From contig CAXBOS010000017.1 in NCBI GenBank assembly GCA_963977415.1, forward strand, positions 8,400 to 72,399: a stretch of DNA of 64,000 nt, written 5' to 3'. Source of the stretch: Croceimicrobium sp963977415. GTDB lineage: Bacteria; Bacteroidota; Bacteroidia; Flavobacteriales; Schleiferiaceae. Positions within the stretch are counted from its first letter, which is position 1, and the number at the start of each line of letters is the position of its first letter. Below are positions 43,436 through 51,822 of the stretch, piece after piece. The notes beneath the pieces were generated by a model. The model ran no database searches. It was not told the DNA's origin and saw only the letters and a list, made by a program, of their open reading frames with translations. A program made the position numbers and the translations under genes.

Positions 43436-45955
43436 ATGAACGATTGGTTAATGTATTTGGTTCCTGCCCTAGGTTTGGTAGGAATCTTAGTTATGCTAAT
43501 GAAATCTGCCTGGGTTACCAAACAAGCAGCAGGCGATAAAAAGATGACGGAGTTGGCAGGTTATATTGCGGACGGAGCGATGTCTTTTTTAAAGGCCGAA
43601 TGGAAAGTAATGAGCTACTTTGTAGTAATAGCTGCCATTTTATTAGGATACTCAGGAACTTTAGTAGAGCACTCTAGTCCCATTATCGCCATTGCTTTTG
43701 TTATTGGTGCGGTGCTTTCTGCTTTGGCAGGATATATCGGGATGCGCATTGCTACAAAATCTAATGTTCGTACTACCGAAGCTGCTCGTACTAGTTTAGT
43801 GCAAGCTTTAAAAGTTTCTTTTACCGGTGGGTCTGTAATGGGTCTCGGTGTAGCGGGATTAGCTGTTCTAGGTTTAGGATCTTTATTTATAGTTTTTTAC
43901 AACTACTTTGTACCAGAAGGTGCTGCTATTAATGGCCCAGAAATGAAAACAGCTATCGAAGTATTGGCTGGTTTCTCTCTTGGTGCAGAGTCTATCGCTC
44001 TTTTTGCTCGTGTAGGAGGTGGTATTTATACCAAAGCAGCCGACGTAGGTGCAGATTTAGTAGGTAAAGTAGAAGCGGGAATTCCCGAAGATGATATTCG
44101 TAACCCAGCTACAATTGCCGATAACGTAGGTGATAACGTAGGTGATGTTGCCGGTATGGGTGCTGACCTTTTTGGTTCTTACGTGGCCACAATTTTAGCT
44201 ACCATGGTATTAGGTCAAGAAATTGACAGTGCTGACAATTTTGGCGGAATGGCCCCCATTTTATTACCCATGGTAATTGCTGGTTTAGGTCTTATTTTCT
44301 CTATTATTTCTATGGCTTTCGTTCGTATTAGCAACGAAAATAGCTCGGTTCAGAAAGCCCTAAACATGGGTAACTGGTCTTCTATTATTTTTGTGGTTAT
44401 CGCTTCCTATCCGCTTTCTATGTGGATGTTGCCGGAATCAATGAATTTAAGAGGTTACGAGTTTAGTCCATTAGATGTTTTCCTTGCCATTTTAGTTGGA
44501 TCTATTGTAGGTGCTTTAATGAGCTTAGTAACAGAGTTCTATACCTCCATGGGTAAGAAGCCAGTAAATTCTATTGTGCAGCAAAGTTCTACGGGACACG
44601 CCACTAATATTATTGGTGGTCTAGCTATGGGTATGCAGTCTACTGTTATTCCAATTTTAATCTTAGCAGCTGGTATTATTTTCTCTTACTCTTTTGCTGG
44701 TTTATACGGAGTGGCAATTGCTGCTGCGGGTATGATGGCTACAACTGCTATGCAATTGGCGATTGACGCTTTCGGACCGATTGCAGATAATGCGGGAGGT
44801 ATTGCCGAAATGAGCGGATTGCCAGAGGAAGTACGCGGACGTACCGACAATTTAGATGCTGTAGGTAACACCACCGCTGCAACGGGTAAAGGTTTCGCTA
44901 TTGCTTCTGCAGCTTTAACCGCTTTGGCACTTTTCGCCGCTTTCGTAGGAATTGCTGGTATTGATTCAATTGATATTTACAAAGCTCCTGTGTTAGCCAT
45001 GCTATTCGTTGGAGGTATGATTCCATTTATTTTCTCTTCTCTAGCTATTTCGGCAGTAGGTCGCGCAGCAATGGCGATGGTACACGAAGTTCGTCGCCAG
45101 TTTAAAGAGATTCCAGGTATTATGGAATATAAGGCTAAACCCGAATACGAAAAATGTGTAGAGATTTCTACCAAAGCTTCCATCCGTGAAATGATGCTTC
45201 CAGGTGCCATTGCCTTGGTAACTCCTCTTTTGGTAGGATTTGGATTTTTGGGTGTTTTTGAAGAAACTTCTTCTGCAGAAATGTTAGGAGGTTTATTGGC
45301 CGGTGTAACGGTTAGTGGTGTGTTGATGGGTATTTTCCAAAACAATGCCGGTGGTGCTTGGGATAACGCTAAAAAGTCTTTTGAGCAAGGTGTTATGATT
45401 GATGGTAAAATGGAATACAAAGGTTCTGAAGCGCATAAAGCGTCAGTAACCGGTGATACCGTTGGTGATCCATTTAAAGATACTTCTGGTCCTTCGATGA
45501 ACATCTTAATTAAATTGATGTCTATTGTTTCTTTAGTAATCGCTCCTCATATTCACGTGGGTGATGCAAGTGGTAACGCTTATATGGATGAGGTAGTGAA
45601 AATTAGCGCTGGAGAGGTTTACGCCTACGAAGGTACTAACGCGGCTCAAGTAAAGTTTAGTAGCCCCAATAGTGAAATGACAGGGTCTATTTCAGCAGAA
45701 GCTTTTAGCTATGACTTCGCTTCAGAAGATAATGTAGTTAACCTACGCATGCAATTAAGCAGTAAACAAACTAGTGCTTTATTAAACTCACAATTTAATA
45801 GCGTTGAAGTTAGAGCGGAGCAATTGACTTTAGGCGAAAACGGTCTCTTTAAAGGTGAGGCTTTTATTATCCTTGATGGAAATGCAATTCCTTCTACGCT
45901 TGGGATTAATATAATAAACGAAAAGAGAATTTTAGCAAGTCTTAGTATGAACTAA
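43436..45955 (+). CDS. hppA: Membrane-bound, K+-dependent pyrophosphatase (H+ or Na+ pumping) with C-terminal extension
   Basis: An 839-residue protein with about 16 membrane helices. The pyrophosphate site is clear (DVGADLVGKVEAGIPEDDIRNPATIADNVGDNVGDVAGMGADLF; NAGGIAEMSGLPEEVRGRTDNLDAVGNTTAATGKGFAI; NNAGGAWDNAKK). Alanine in GNTTAATGKG, where K+-independent enzymes have lysine, marks the K+-dependent subclass. After the last helix (about 703) there are about 130 extra residues of beta-rich, extracytoplasmic-looking sequence. The enzyme hydrolyses pyrophosphate and pumps H+ or Na+; which ion cannot be decided here. Confidence 0.93.
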   Translation: MNDWLMYLVPALGLVGILVMLMKSAWVTKQAAGDKKMTELAGYIADGAMSFLKAEWKVMSYFVVIAAILLGYSGTLVEHSSPIIAIAFVIGAVLSALAGYIGMRIATKSNVRTTEAARTSLVQALKVSFTGGSVMGLGVAGLAVLGLGSLFIVFYNYFVPEGAAINGPEMKTAIEVLAGFSLGAESIALFARVGGGIYTKAADVGADLVGKVEAGIPEDDIRNPATIADNVGDNVGDVAGMGADLFGSYVATILATMVLGQEIDSADNFGGMAPILLPMVIAGLGLIFSIISMAFVRISNENSSVQKALNMGNWSSIIFVVIASYPLSMWMLPESMNLRGYEFSPLDVFLAILVGSIVGALMSLVTEFYTSMGKKPVNSIVQQSSTGHATNIIGGLAMGMQSTVIPILILAAGIIFSYSFAGLYGVAIAAAGMMATTAMQLAIDAFGPIADNAGGIAEMSGLPEEVRGRTDNLDAVGNTTAATGKGFAIASAALTALALFAAFVGIAGIDSIDIYKAPVLAMLFVGGMIPFIFSSLAISAVGRAAMAMVHEVRRQFKEIPGIMEYKAKPEYEKCVEISTKASIREMMLPGAIALVTPLLVGFGFLGVFEETSSAEMLGGLLAGVTVSGVLMGIFQNNAGGAWDNAKKSFEQGVMIDGKMEYKGSEAHKASVTGDTVGDPFKDTSGPSMNILIKLMSIVSLVIAPHIHVGDASGNAYMDEVVKISAGEVYAYEGTNAAQVKFSSPNSEMTGSISAEAFSYDFASEDNVVNLRMQLSSKQTSALLNSQFNSVEVRAEQLTLGENGLFKGEAFIILDGNAIPSTLGINIINEKRILASLSMN

Positions 45956-45980
45956 GATTGCTTAAAATCAATTAGTATGA

Positions 45981-46015
45981 AGAGGCCGTCTAATTTAGAT
46001 GGCCTCTTTTTTTTA
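45981..46015 (+). terminator. Terminator after hppA
   Basis: AGAGGCC and GGCCTCT arms, extended by the inner pairing GTCTA/TAGAT, three-base loop, then eight T. Confidence 0.9.
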
Positions 46016-46200
46016 GCCTGTGCTTATGGTTCTGCCAAGCTTCGTTTATAGCAAAGCTTGGCTATTTTTTTCACTGCGGTAGATGCGGTCTGATAAAAAT
46101 CCTTGCTCATAACTGTTGCTTCTTCCGACTCTCAATCAATTATTTTTAAGAGCTCTAAAGCCGAATTTCAAGACTAATTTTAGGGTAAGGAACCTGCATA

Positions 46201-46346
46201 GCCCGCGGCAGGGATTGGAGTGAAAAGCCCGCAGCCCTAATGCCCCTGCGCAATTCTGTGGCAGGCGACCAAAGGAAGCCTAGCGGCAGAATATGCAGCT
46301 GGGCGTGTTAGGGCGAGGACTTGGAGCAAAAGCCCGGTTGCCGCCC
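46201..46346. repeat. GC-rich structured intergenic element with nested hairpin and flanking direct repeats
   Basis: In the 410-bp gap between hppA and the kinase gene, a stretch visibly richer in G and C than its AT-rich surroundings contains two related 20-base units, GGATTGGAGTGAAAAGCCCG (46212-46231) and GGACTTGGAGCAAAAGCCCG (46317-46336). Between them five nested complementary segments can fold into a rod: GCCCTAA/TTAGGGC, GCCC/GGGC, CTGC/GCAG, ATTCTG/CAGAAT and AGGC/GCCT (46234-46314). No ORF is present. It may be a structured RNA or a REP/MITE-like repeat. The rest of the gap (46016-46200) holds nothing I recognise. Confidence 0.6.
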
Positions 46347-46367
46347 AAATAAAAAAAAATCAGATTT

Positions 46368-46982
46368 TTAAAATAAGCCGTTAAGCTCGGCGTCGATATT
46401 ATTGATGATTTTACCTAAATCCTCGGGATTGTTGGCGAATTTGTTTTCGTCTACATTGATAATTAGCAAGTTACCTTTGTCGTAGCCTGAAATCCACGCT
46501 TCATAGCGTTCGTTGAGGCGGCTGAGGTAATCGATGCGAATATTATTTTCATAATCGCGGCCACGCTTCTGAATTTGGTCCACCAAAGTGGGGATGGAAG
46601 CACGCAGGTAGATCAATAAATCGGGGGCTTCCACGAAGGAATCCATTAGTTCGAAAAGCGAAAGGTAGTTTTCAAAATCACGGCTTGGCATGAGGCCCAT
46701 GGCGTGCAAGTTGGGGGCGAAAATGTGGGCGTCTTCGTAAATCGTTCGATCTTGAATGATGCTTTTTCCAGTTTCGCGGATTTCTTTGACCTGACGAAAA
46801 CGGCTGTTCAGAAAGAAGATTTGCAAGTTAAAAGACCAGCGCTGCATTTCACGGTAAAAATCGTCGAGATAGGGATTGTCTTCTACATCTTCAAAGTGGG
46901 GTGTCCACTTGTAGTGCTTTGCCAGTAAGCGTGTTAAGGTAGTTTTCCCTGAGCCGATGTTCCCTGAAATTGCAATGTGCAT
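46368..46982 (-). CDS. Deoxynucleoside kinase
   Basis: A 204-residue kinase of the dCK/dGK/TK2 family. P-loop GNIGSGKTTLTRLL at the N-terminus, the conserved QDRTIYEDAHIFA motif (the DRS-type base- and sugar-binding segment), and the lid RGRDYENNIRIDYL. It phosphorylates deoxynucleosides in the salvage pathway; purine or pyrimidine preference cannot be read. A second, diverged copy lies at 54112-54741. It is preceded by a -7 box. Confidence 0.93.
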   Translation of the reverse strand: MHIAISGNIGSGKTTLTRLLAKHYKWTPHFEDVEDNPYLDDFYREMQRWSFNLQIFFLNSRFRQVKEIRETGKSIIQDRTIYEDAHIFAPNLHAMGLMPSRDFENYLSLFELMDSFVEAPDLLIYLRASIPTLVDQIQKRGRDYENNIRIDYLSRLNERYEAWISGYDKGNLLIINVDENKFANNPEDLGKIINNIDAELNGLF

Positions 46983-47003
46983 AGTTGTTTTTTAATAAGC
47001 TCA

Positions 47004-47011
47004 CAAAGCTA
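47004..47011 (-). promoter_or_regulatory. Predicted -7 box for the deoxynucleoside kinase gene
   Basis: The minus strand reads TAGCTTTG (TAnnTTTG), 22 bases before the ATG at 46982. Confidence 0.45.
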
Positions 47012-47046
47012 AGTTTTTCGGCTAAATTATCGGCTATTGTAAGCCG

Positions 47047-47847
47047 CTATTCGAGCTTATAAAGGTAGAGCATGCCCGCTTTCCATAAATAAAGCGAGCG
47101 GTTGTGTAAAATGATACGTTTGATACCGGCTTGCGGGCAGATGAGGTTTTGTCTTTGACCGGTTTTAACCGAAATGAGGCTTAATATTCCACTTTCGCTG
47201 AGGCAGATGAGTAAGTCATTATTAAAATCGACATCAATTATTGTTTCGGTAAAGGGAATTTTTTTTTGGAAAGCGGCTACAGCATCGAAAAGTAAAAAAC
47301 CGCTTTGAGGAAGATGGAGGACTTGGTGATTGAAGCTGCTTAATAAGTGAGACGGGCGATTGGTGCTGCTGCTTATTTGGTTTATGGTAGGACTAAAGTT
47401 TAAAAGTTTTTCCGCTTCGGGGTCATAAATGCTAAGGCGATCGCTTACCTGATCGTAGATGAGTATTTGATTTTGAGTGGTATAGCTTACTAAACTAGGG
47501 TCGATAAAGCCTGCATCGAGAAGGTTTATGCTGCGACTAAAATTTAGGCGGTTATCGAGAATTTGGAGGATATTAAAATCGGTATAATAAAGGAGCGGCT
47601 GCAAAGGGTTAATGAGGGTGAAAAAACTTATTGAGCCTAAGCGTGGATCGCTGTAGCTGTAGTTTTGCTGGCCATTTACGGGATGTTTAATAATCTCATT
47701 GCCTTTTAAATAGTAGATGTTTCCAAAGGGATCCACTTTTAAATCATCCACAGTAGGTATGATCTCGCTGCTAATTAATTTTAACTGCAAGGCCTGTCCA
47801 AAAAGGGCTGAGTTAATAAATAGAAAAAGCACTAGTGCGATCCGCAT
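47047..47847 (-). CDS. Secreted protein of unknown function, beta-propeller-like
   Basis: A 266-residue protein with a signal peptide (MRIALVLFLFINSALFG) and a series of short beta-strand repeats (DDLKVDPFGNIYYLKGNEI, GSISFFTLINPLQPLLYYTDFNIL, FNNDLLICLSESGILSLISVKTG, RIILHNRSLYLWKAGMLYLYKLE). The spacing suggests a small beta-propeller. No catalytic motif is visible. It is translationally coupled to the GH3 gene upstream (TAATG overlap), a pairing I believe occurs in related Bacteroidota; the functional link is unknown. Confidence 0.75.
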   Translation of the reverse strand: MRIALVLFLFINSALFGQALQLKLISSEIIPTVDDLKVDPFGNIYYLKGNEIIKHPVNGQQNYSYSDPRLGSISFFTLINPLQPLLYYTDFNILQILDNRLNFSRSINLLDAGFIDPSLVSYTTQNQILIYDQVSDRLSIYDPEAEKLLNFSPTINQISSSTNRPSHLLSSFNHQVLHLPQSGFLLFDAVAAFQKKIPFTETIIDVDFNNDLLICLSESGILSLISVKTGQRQNLICPQAGIKRIILHNRSLYLWKAGMLYLYKLE

Positions 47848-49361
47848 TAGTCGTTTAATTTTAATAGTTCATCCATATGCTCTCGGCTATTACTTAGGCG
47901 CGGAACTTTGTTTTGGCCTCCTAATTTTCCTTTGGTACTAAGCCAGTCGTAAAACAGTCCTGGGCGCGCTTCAATAAGTTCGAGGCCAGTAAGGGCCAGA
48001 CCCTTGTAGCGTTTGGCTTCGTAGTCGCTATTTATGTTACAAATGGCTTTGTCTAAATCGGCAGCGAATTCTGCTTGATTAGCTGGGGCTTTACTCCATT
48101 CAATGAGCCATTGGTGCGCCCCTTTATTTTTACCTTCCATAAAAATAGGCGCAACAGTGAAATCTAGAACTTGGCAGTTATGTTTTTCACAACTTTGTTT
48201 GAGGGCTTTTTCGGCATTTTCAATGATGAGCTCTTCGCCAAAAACATTAATGAAGTGCTTGGTGCGGCCGGTAATTTTAAAACGATAAGGCGAGGTATTG
48301 GTGAAGCGAATTGTATCACCGATAATATAGCGCCACAAACCGGCATTGGAAGTAATCACTACGGCATAGCTCGGGCCGATTTCTACCTCGCTTAAGCCAA
48401 TAGTTTTAGACTGGGTTCCTTGGTATTGGTCCATTGGGATAAACTCGAAGTAGATGCCATAATCGAGCATCAAAAGCATTTCGCTACTGTCTTTTTGGTC
48501 TTGGATGCCAAAGAAGCCTTCCGAGGCATTATAGGTTTCGAGGTAGTTAATGTCTTTACCAATAATTTCGCGGTATTGCTCGCGGTAGGGTTCAAAGTTT
48601 ACTCCGCCGTGCATATAGAGCTCTAAATTAGGCCATACTTCGGCAATGGTTTTTTTGCCACTTAGTTCTAAAACTCGCTGCAGGAGTACAAGCATCCACG
48701 AAGGAACACCCGCGAGACTGGTTACATCTTCGCGCAAGGAGGTCGTTGCCATGGCGACAATTTTCGACTCCCACTCCGTCATTAAACTAATTTTATTGTT
48801 GGGGGTACTGCGCATTTCCACCCAAAAGGGGAGGTTTTCGATAATAATCCCAGAAACATCTCCGTAGTAGCTTTGTAATTCCTGGTTATCCAGAAAGGTA
48901 CTGCCACCCATGCGAAGGTTCATCCCGTCGAAAACCATGGTTTCGGGGTTTAGATTACAGTAAATACTTAGTAGATCCTTACCGCCTTTAAAATGGCAGT
49001 CTTCTATCGCTTCCTCGCTAACGGGAATAAATTTGCTTTTACTGTTGGTGGTGCCGCTAGATTTAGCAAACCATTTCACTTCCCCGGGCCAAAAAATATT
49101 TTGTTCCCCTTGGCGGAGACGATTTACATCCGCTTCAATATCTTCGTAAAAATGGAGAGGAACTCTTTCTTTAAAGTCATTAATAGAGGATATATCGTCG
49201 AACTTGTATCTTTTTCCGAACTCGGTGTTTGCGGCAATGCTTATTAATTCTATTAATAGCTCGCTTTGCACTTCATGCGGATACTTCATGAAAAGTTCCA
49301 ACTGGTGAAAGCGCTTTTTCATGCGCCAACTTAAAAATGAATTTACTAGTGCAAGCTTCAT
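47847..49361 (-). CDS. GH3 auxin-responsive promoter family acyl-adenylate ligase
   Basis: A 504-residue enzyme with the GH3 fold: the ATP-binding loop KWFAKSSGTTNSKSKFIPVSEE (about 97-116), YNASEGFFGIQD and LWRYIIGDTIRF, then GRTKHFINVFGEELIIENAEKAL. Plant GH3 enzymes couple carboxylic hormones to amino acids via adenylates. The bacterial homologues are uncharacterised; an acyl-amino acid conjugating role is inference. It leads the two-gene operon with the propeller-like protein. Confidence 0.88.
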   Translation of the reverse strand: MKLALVNSFLSWRMKKRFHQLELFMKYPHEVQSELLIELISIAANTEFGKRYKFDDISSINDFKERVPLHFYEDIEADVNRLRQGEQNIFWPGEVKWFAKSSGTTNSKSKFIPVSEEAIEDCHFKGGKDLLSIYCNLNPETMVFDGMNLRMGGSTFLDNQELQSYYGDVSGIIIENLPFWVEMRSTPNNKISLMTEWESKIVAMATTSLREDVTSLAGVPSWMLVLLQRVLELSGKKTIAEVWPNLELYMHGGVNFEPYREQYREIIGKDINYLETYNASEGFFGIQDQKDSSEMLLMLDYGIYFEFIPMDQYQGTQSKTIGLSEVEIGPSYAVVITSNAGLWRYIIGDTIRFTNTSPYRFKITGRTKHFINVFGEELIIENAEKALKQSCEKHNCQVLDFTVAPIFMEGKNKGAHQWLIEWSKAPANQAEFAADLDKAICNINSDYEAKRYKGLALTGLELIEARPGLFYDWLSTKGKLGGQNKVPRLSNSREHMDELLKLND

Positions 49362-49396
49362 AGGAACGACTAATTTAGCGATACAAATTTTAGAAT

Positions 49397-50203
49397 ATGA
49401 GATTCGAACTTAATCTGAGCAAAATGCCCGCTTGGCAAGATGATGAAAAGGTACAATATCTTCTCAAGGCAGATGATGATTTTATCAGGCTTAATCAACT
49501 AATTGGTCGCCAAATTACAATAGAATTCCTTAATGAGAAACACTGTTCTAATTGTGGGAATAAGTTTGCCGACTTGTTTCGAATGGGCTTTTGCAAGAAT
49601 TGTTTTTTTACCTCTCCACAGGCGGGTGAAAGTATCATAAGGCCAGAGTTAAGCCAAGCGCATTTGGATATTGAAGATCGCGATTTAGAATTTGAAAAAT
49701 CCTACCAGCTACAAGAGCATATTGTGTATTTGGCCAATGGTGGCGATTTAAAAGTAGGGGTAACCCGCGCCCAGCAAATGCAAAACCGCTGGATAGATCA
49801 AGGTGCATCGGAAGCGATAGTTTTAGCGCGTACCGAGAATCGCTTTCAAGCGGGTGAAATAGAAGTAGCGCTGAAAGGCTTAATGGGCGACAAAACACCT
49901 TGGCGGAAGATGCTGAAGAATGAAATCCCGACCATTGATTTGGTAAAGGAAAAGCTCAAGGTAAAAGAAAGTCTTTCAGCTGAAATGCAACAATTTTTTG
50001 CAGAAGGCGAAGATGAAGTATATCAGTTTAATTATCCTGTTGAGGAATGGCCTACGAAGATTAGCACGCTTAATTTAGACAAAGAACCTAAGGCAGAGGC
50101 GGTATTAAAAGGGATACGGGGTCAATATTTGATCTTTCAAGGCGGCTTAGTTTTTAATATCCGCGCCCATACTGGTTTTAGGGTTTCTTTCGCTTTCGCT
50201 TGA
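49397..50203 (+). CDS. DUF2797 zinc-ribbon protein
   Basis: A 268-residue protein of the DUF2797 family. A zinc ribbon is formed by C50, C53, C66 and C69 (CSNCGNKFADLFRMGFCKNC), followed by the LANGGDLKVGVTRAQQMQNRWIDQGAS segment characteristic of the family, and a C-terminal beta-rich region. No function is known; nucleic acid binding is a reasonable guess from the zinc ribbon. The last 26 bases overlap the converging flippase-like gene. Confidence 0.88.
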   Translation: MRFELNLSKMPAWQDDEKVQYLLKADDDFIRLNQLIGRQITIEFLNEKHCSNCGNKFADLFRMGFCKNCFFTSPQAGESIIRPELSQAHLDIEDRDLEFEKSYQLQEHIVYLANGGDLKVGVTRAQQMQNRWIDQGASEAIVLARTENRFQAGEIEVALKGLMGDKTPWRKMLKNEIPTIDLVKEKLKVKESLSAEMQQFFAEGEDEVYQFNYPVEEWPTKISTLNLDKEPKAEAVLKGIRGQYLIFQGGLVFNIRAHTGFRVSFAFA

Positions 50204-51143
50204 TACGTGCTAATTCACTGCGGTTTAAACTCGCCAATCCGATTAAGGATGGAATGGCCATATTAAAGAACCATACTAAAGTGCTGCCGATTACGAAAAC
50301 TAAAGACTCATCACTAAAGAAACTAAAGAAGTAAAACGAAAGCGCTCCTTTAATTAAGAAATCTAAGCCGGCAAAAGTGGGCGTTATAGCCGATAGAAAA
50401 TAATAAAGAGGAATGGCGTAAAGGATTTCCAAATTGATACTCTTGGGTTGAAGAAAAAATAAGGAAACCAGCAATTGTGCTGAGAAAATAAGGAAGCGAA
50501 AGGAATGGATTCCAATCAGGACACTTTTTAGTTTTGAACCTGGCTCGCCTTTAATGAGGTAGTTGGCTAAAGGGTATTTAAAAAGTTTGCGCTGATGCAG
50601 AGAGCTTATAATTTTCTCAAGACTGAAGTAGATAACTAAGCTAAAAAGGCTAGCCAGAAGCGCTAGCACAGAATAGGCAATTTGGCCCGCATTAATTAAC
50701 CACAAGCAAGCAATTAATAAACTAACTATAGTTTTGCCAAAAAGCTTAGGGCTATGGGTCCAAAAAGTAAGGAAAAGTGCTTTCGAGCGATGAACCTGAT
50801 CTTCTTGCACAATATAGCGACCGAGAATTTCACCGCTGTTAAGAGGGGTGATAAAGGCTAATCCGTAGCATTTAACATTTTGCCAAAGGGCTTTCTTAAT
50901 ACTAATGGGGCTTATCAACGCTTGAATTTTTTGCCAAGCGATGGCATCAAAAGTGATATTTAAAAACCAGAGCAGACTAAATAGGAAAAGACTAATTAGG
51001 CTACGGTTAAGATCGAGGCTTAGTTCGAATTCTCTAACTTGAGACTTCTCTAGCTTTAGCCACAAAAGATAACTAGCCAGGCATACTAGTGCAATCTTTA
51101 GGATGCGGAAAAGCCATTTTTTACCAGATATCGATTTCTTCAC
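50178..51143 (-). CDS. Flippase-like membrane protein (lysylphosphatidylglycerol synthase TM / UPF0104 type)
   Basis: A 321-residue protein with about eight membrane helices. The QNVKCYGLAFITPLNSGEILGRYIV block and the C-terminal ITPTFAGLDFLIKGALSFYFF stretch fit the flippase-like domain family, which in MprF flips lipids but in standalone form is of unknown substrate. It overlaps the queuosine-precursor transporter gene upstream by 23 bases, so they are coupled. The 3' end overlaps the DUF2797 gene by 26 bp. Confidence 0.8.
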   Translation of the reverse strand: MKKSISGKKWLFRILKIALVCLASYLLWLKLEKSQVREFELSLDLNRSLISLFLFSLLWFLNITFDAIAWQKIQALISPISIKKALWQNVKCYGLAFITPLNSGEILGRYIVQEDQVHRSKALFLTFWTHSPKLFGKTIVSLLIACLWLINAGQIAYSVLALLASLFSLVIYFSLEKIISSLHQRKLFKYPLANYLIKGEPGSKLKSVLIGIHSFRFLIFSAQLLVSLFFLQPKSINLEILYAIPLYYFLSAITPTFAGLDFLIKGALSFYFFSFFSDESLVFVIGSTLVWFFNMAIPSLIGLASLNRSELARIKRKRKKP

Positions 51144-51822
51144 TTTTTTGTAAATTGAAGTAGCGACGTATCAGGTAAATCAAAGGGTAAATTAAGAGCG
51201 TATCCGCAGCAGCGAAAAGCGCTTTAAATAGCCAGCCATCTTTAACCAAGCCCCCAATAAAAGCGAAGCTTTCTACGCCAATAAATAATACTGTTGTTAC
51301 TAATATGGTATCTACCAGCTGGGAAAAAATGGTAGAAGCATTGTTGCGCAGCCATAAATATTTGCCATTGGTTTTCTTCTTGATGGCGTGAAAAATACGC
51401 ACATCAATAAATTGGGCTACCAGATAAGCCAGCATGGAAGCCAGAATCACTCGGCTTGAACTTTGGAAAACCTGATCAAACTGTTCGTTACTAACGGGGC
51501 TATTGCTAATGGCGGGAAAAACATGCCCTAAATAAAGAATCAGCAGAACTAAAAGCGAAGCGAATAATCCCGCGAAAACTACGCGGTTGGTGTTTTTCCG
51601 ACCGTAAATTTCAGAAAGAATATCGGTAATTAAAAAAGTAAGCGGGTAGGGAATAACGCCGGCCGAAACGATAAAAGTCTTAAAGCCAAGGTTAATGCTA
51701 ACGAACTTATTGGCGATTAAATTACAGGTTATTAAGGCCGCAATAAATAAAGCAGCCAGAATCAAATACATGATTCCGGCTTCTTTACGTTTAATGGTTT
51801 GCGTTTCCGTCAACTTAATCAA
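51121..51822 (-). CDS. Queuosine precursor transporter (YhhQ family)
   Basis: A 233-residue membrane protein with six to seven helices. TCNLIANKFVSINLGFKTFIVSAGVIPYPLTFLITDILSEIYGRK and FVAAxVxDVxIFH-like AQFIDVRIFHAIKKKTNGKYLWLRNNASTIFSQLVDTILVT are diagnostic for the YhhQ/QPTR family that imports queuosine precursors (preQ0/preQ1). The reading frame opens with TTG codons at 51822 and 51813 that overlap or abut the sppA stop; an ATG at 51771 is also possible but would leave almost no cytoplasmic N-terminus. It is translated from the sppA operon. Confidence 0.88.
   Translation of the reverse strand: MIKLTETQTIKRKEAGIMYLILAALFIAALITCNLIANKFVSINLGFKTFIVSAGVIPYPLTFLITDILSEIYGRKNTNRVVFAGLFASLLVLLILYLGHVFPAISNSPVSNEQFDQVFQSSSRVILASMLAYLVAQFIDVRIFHAIKKKTNGKYLWLRNNASTIFSQLVDTILVTTVLFIGVESFAFIGGLVKDGWLFKALFAAADTLLIYPLIYLIRRYFNLQKSEEIDIW

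Noticed and set aside
45956..46200. Possible small gene between hppA and the structured element
   Set aside because: Apart from the hppA terminator and a short AAGCTTGG-type repeat near 46038-46063, no start codon with a useful frame was seen.
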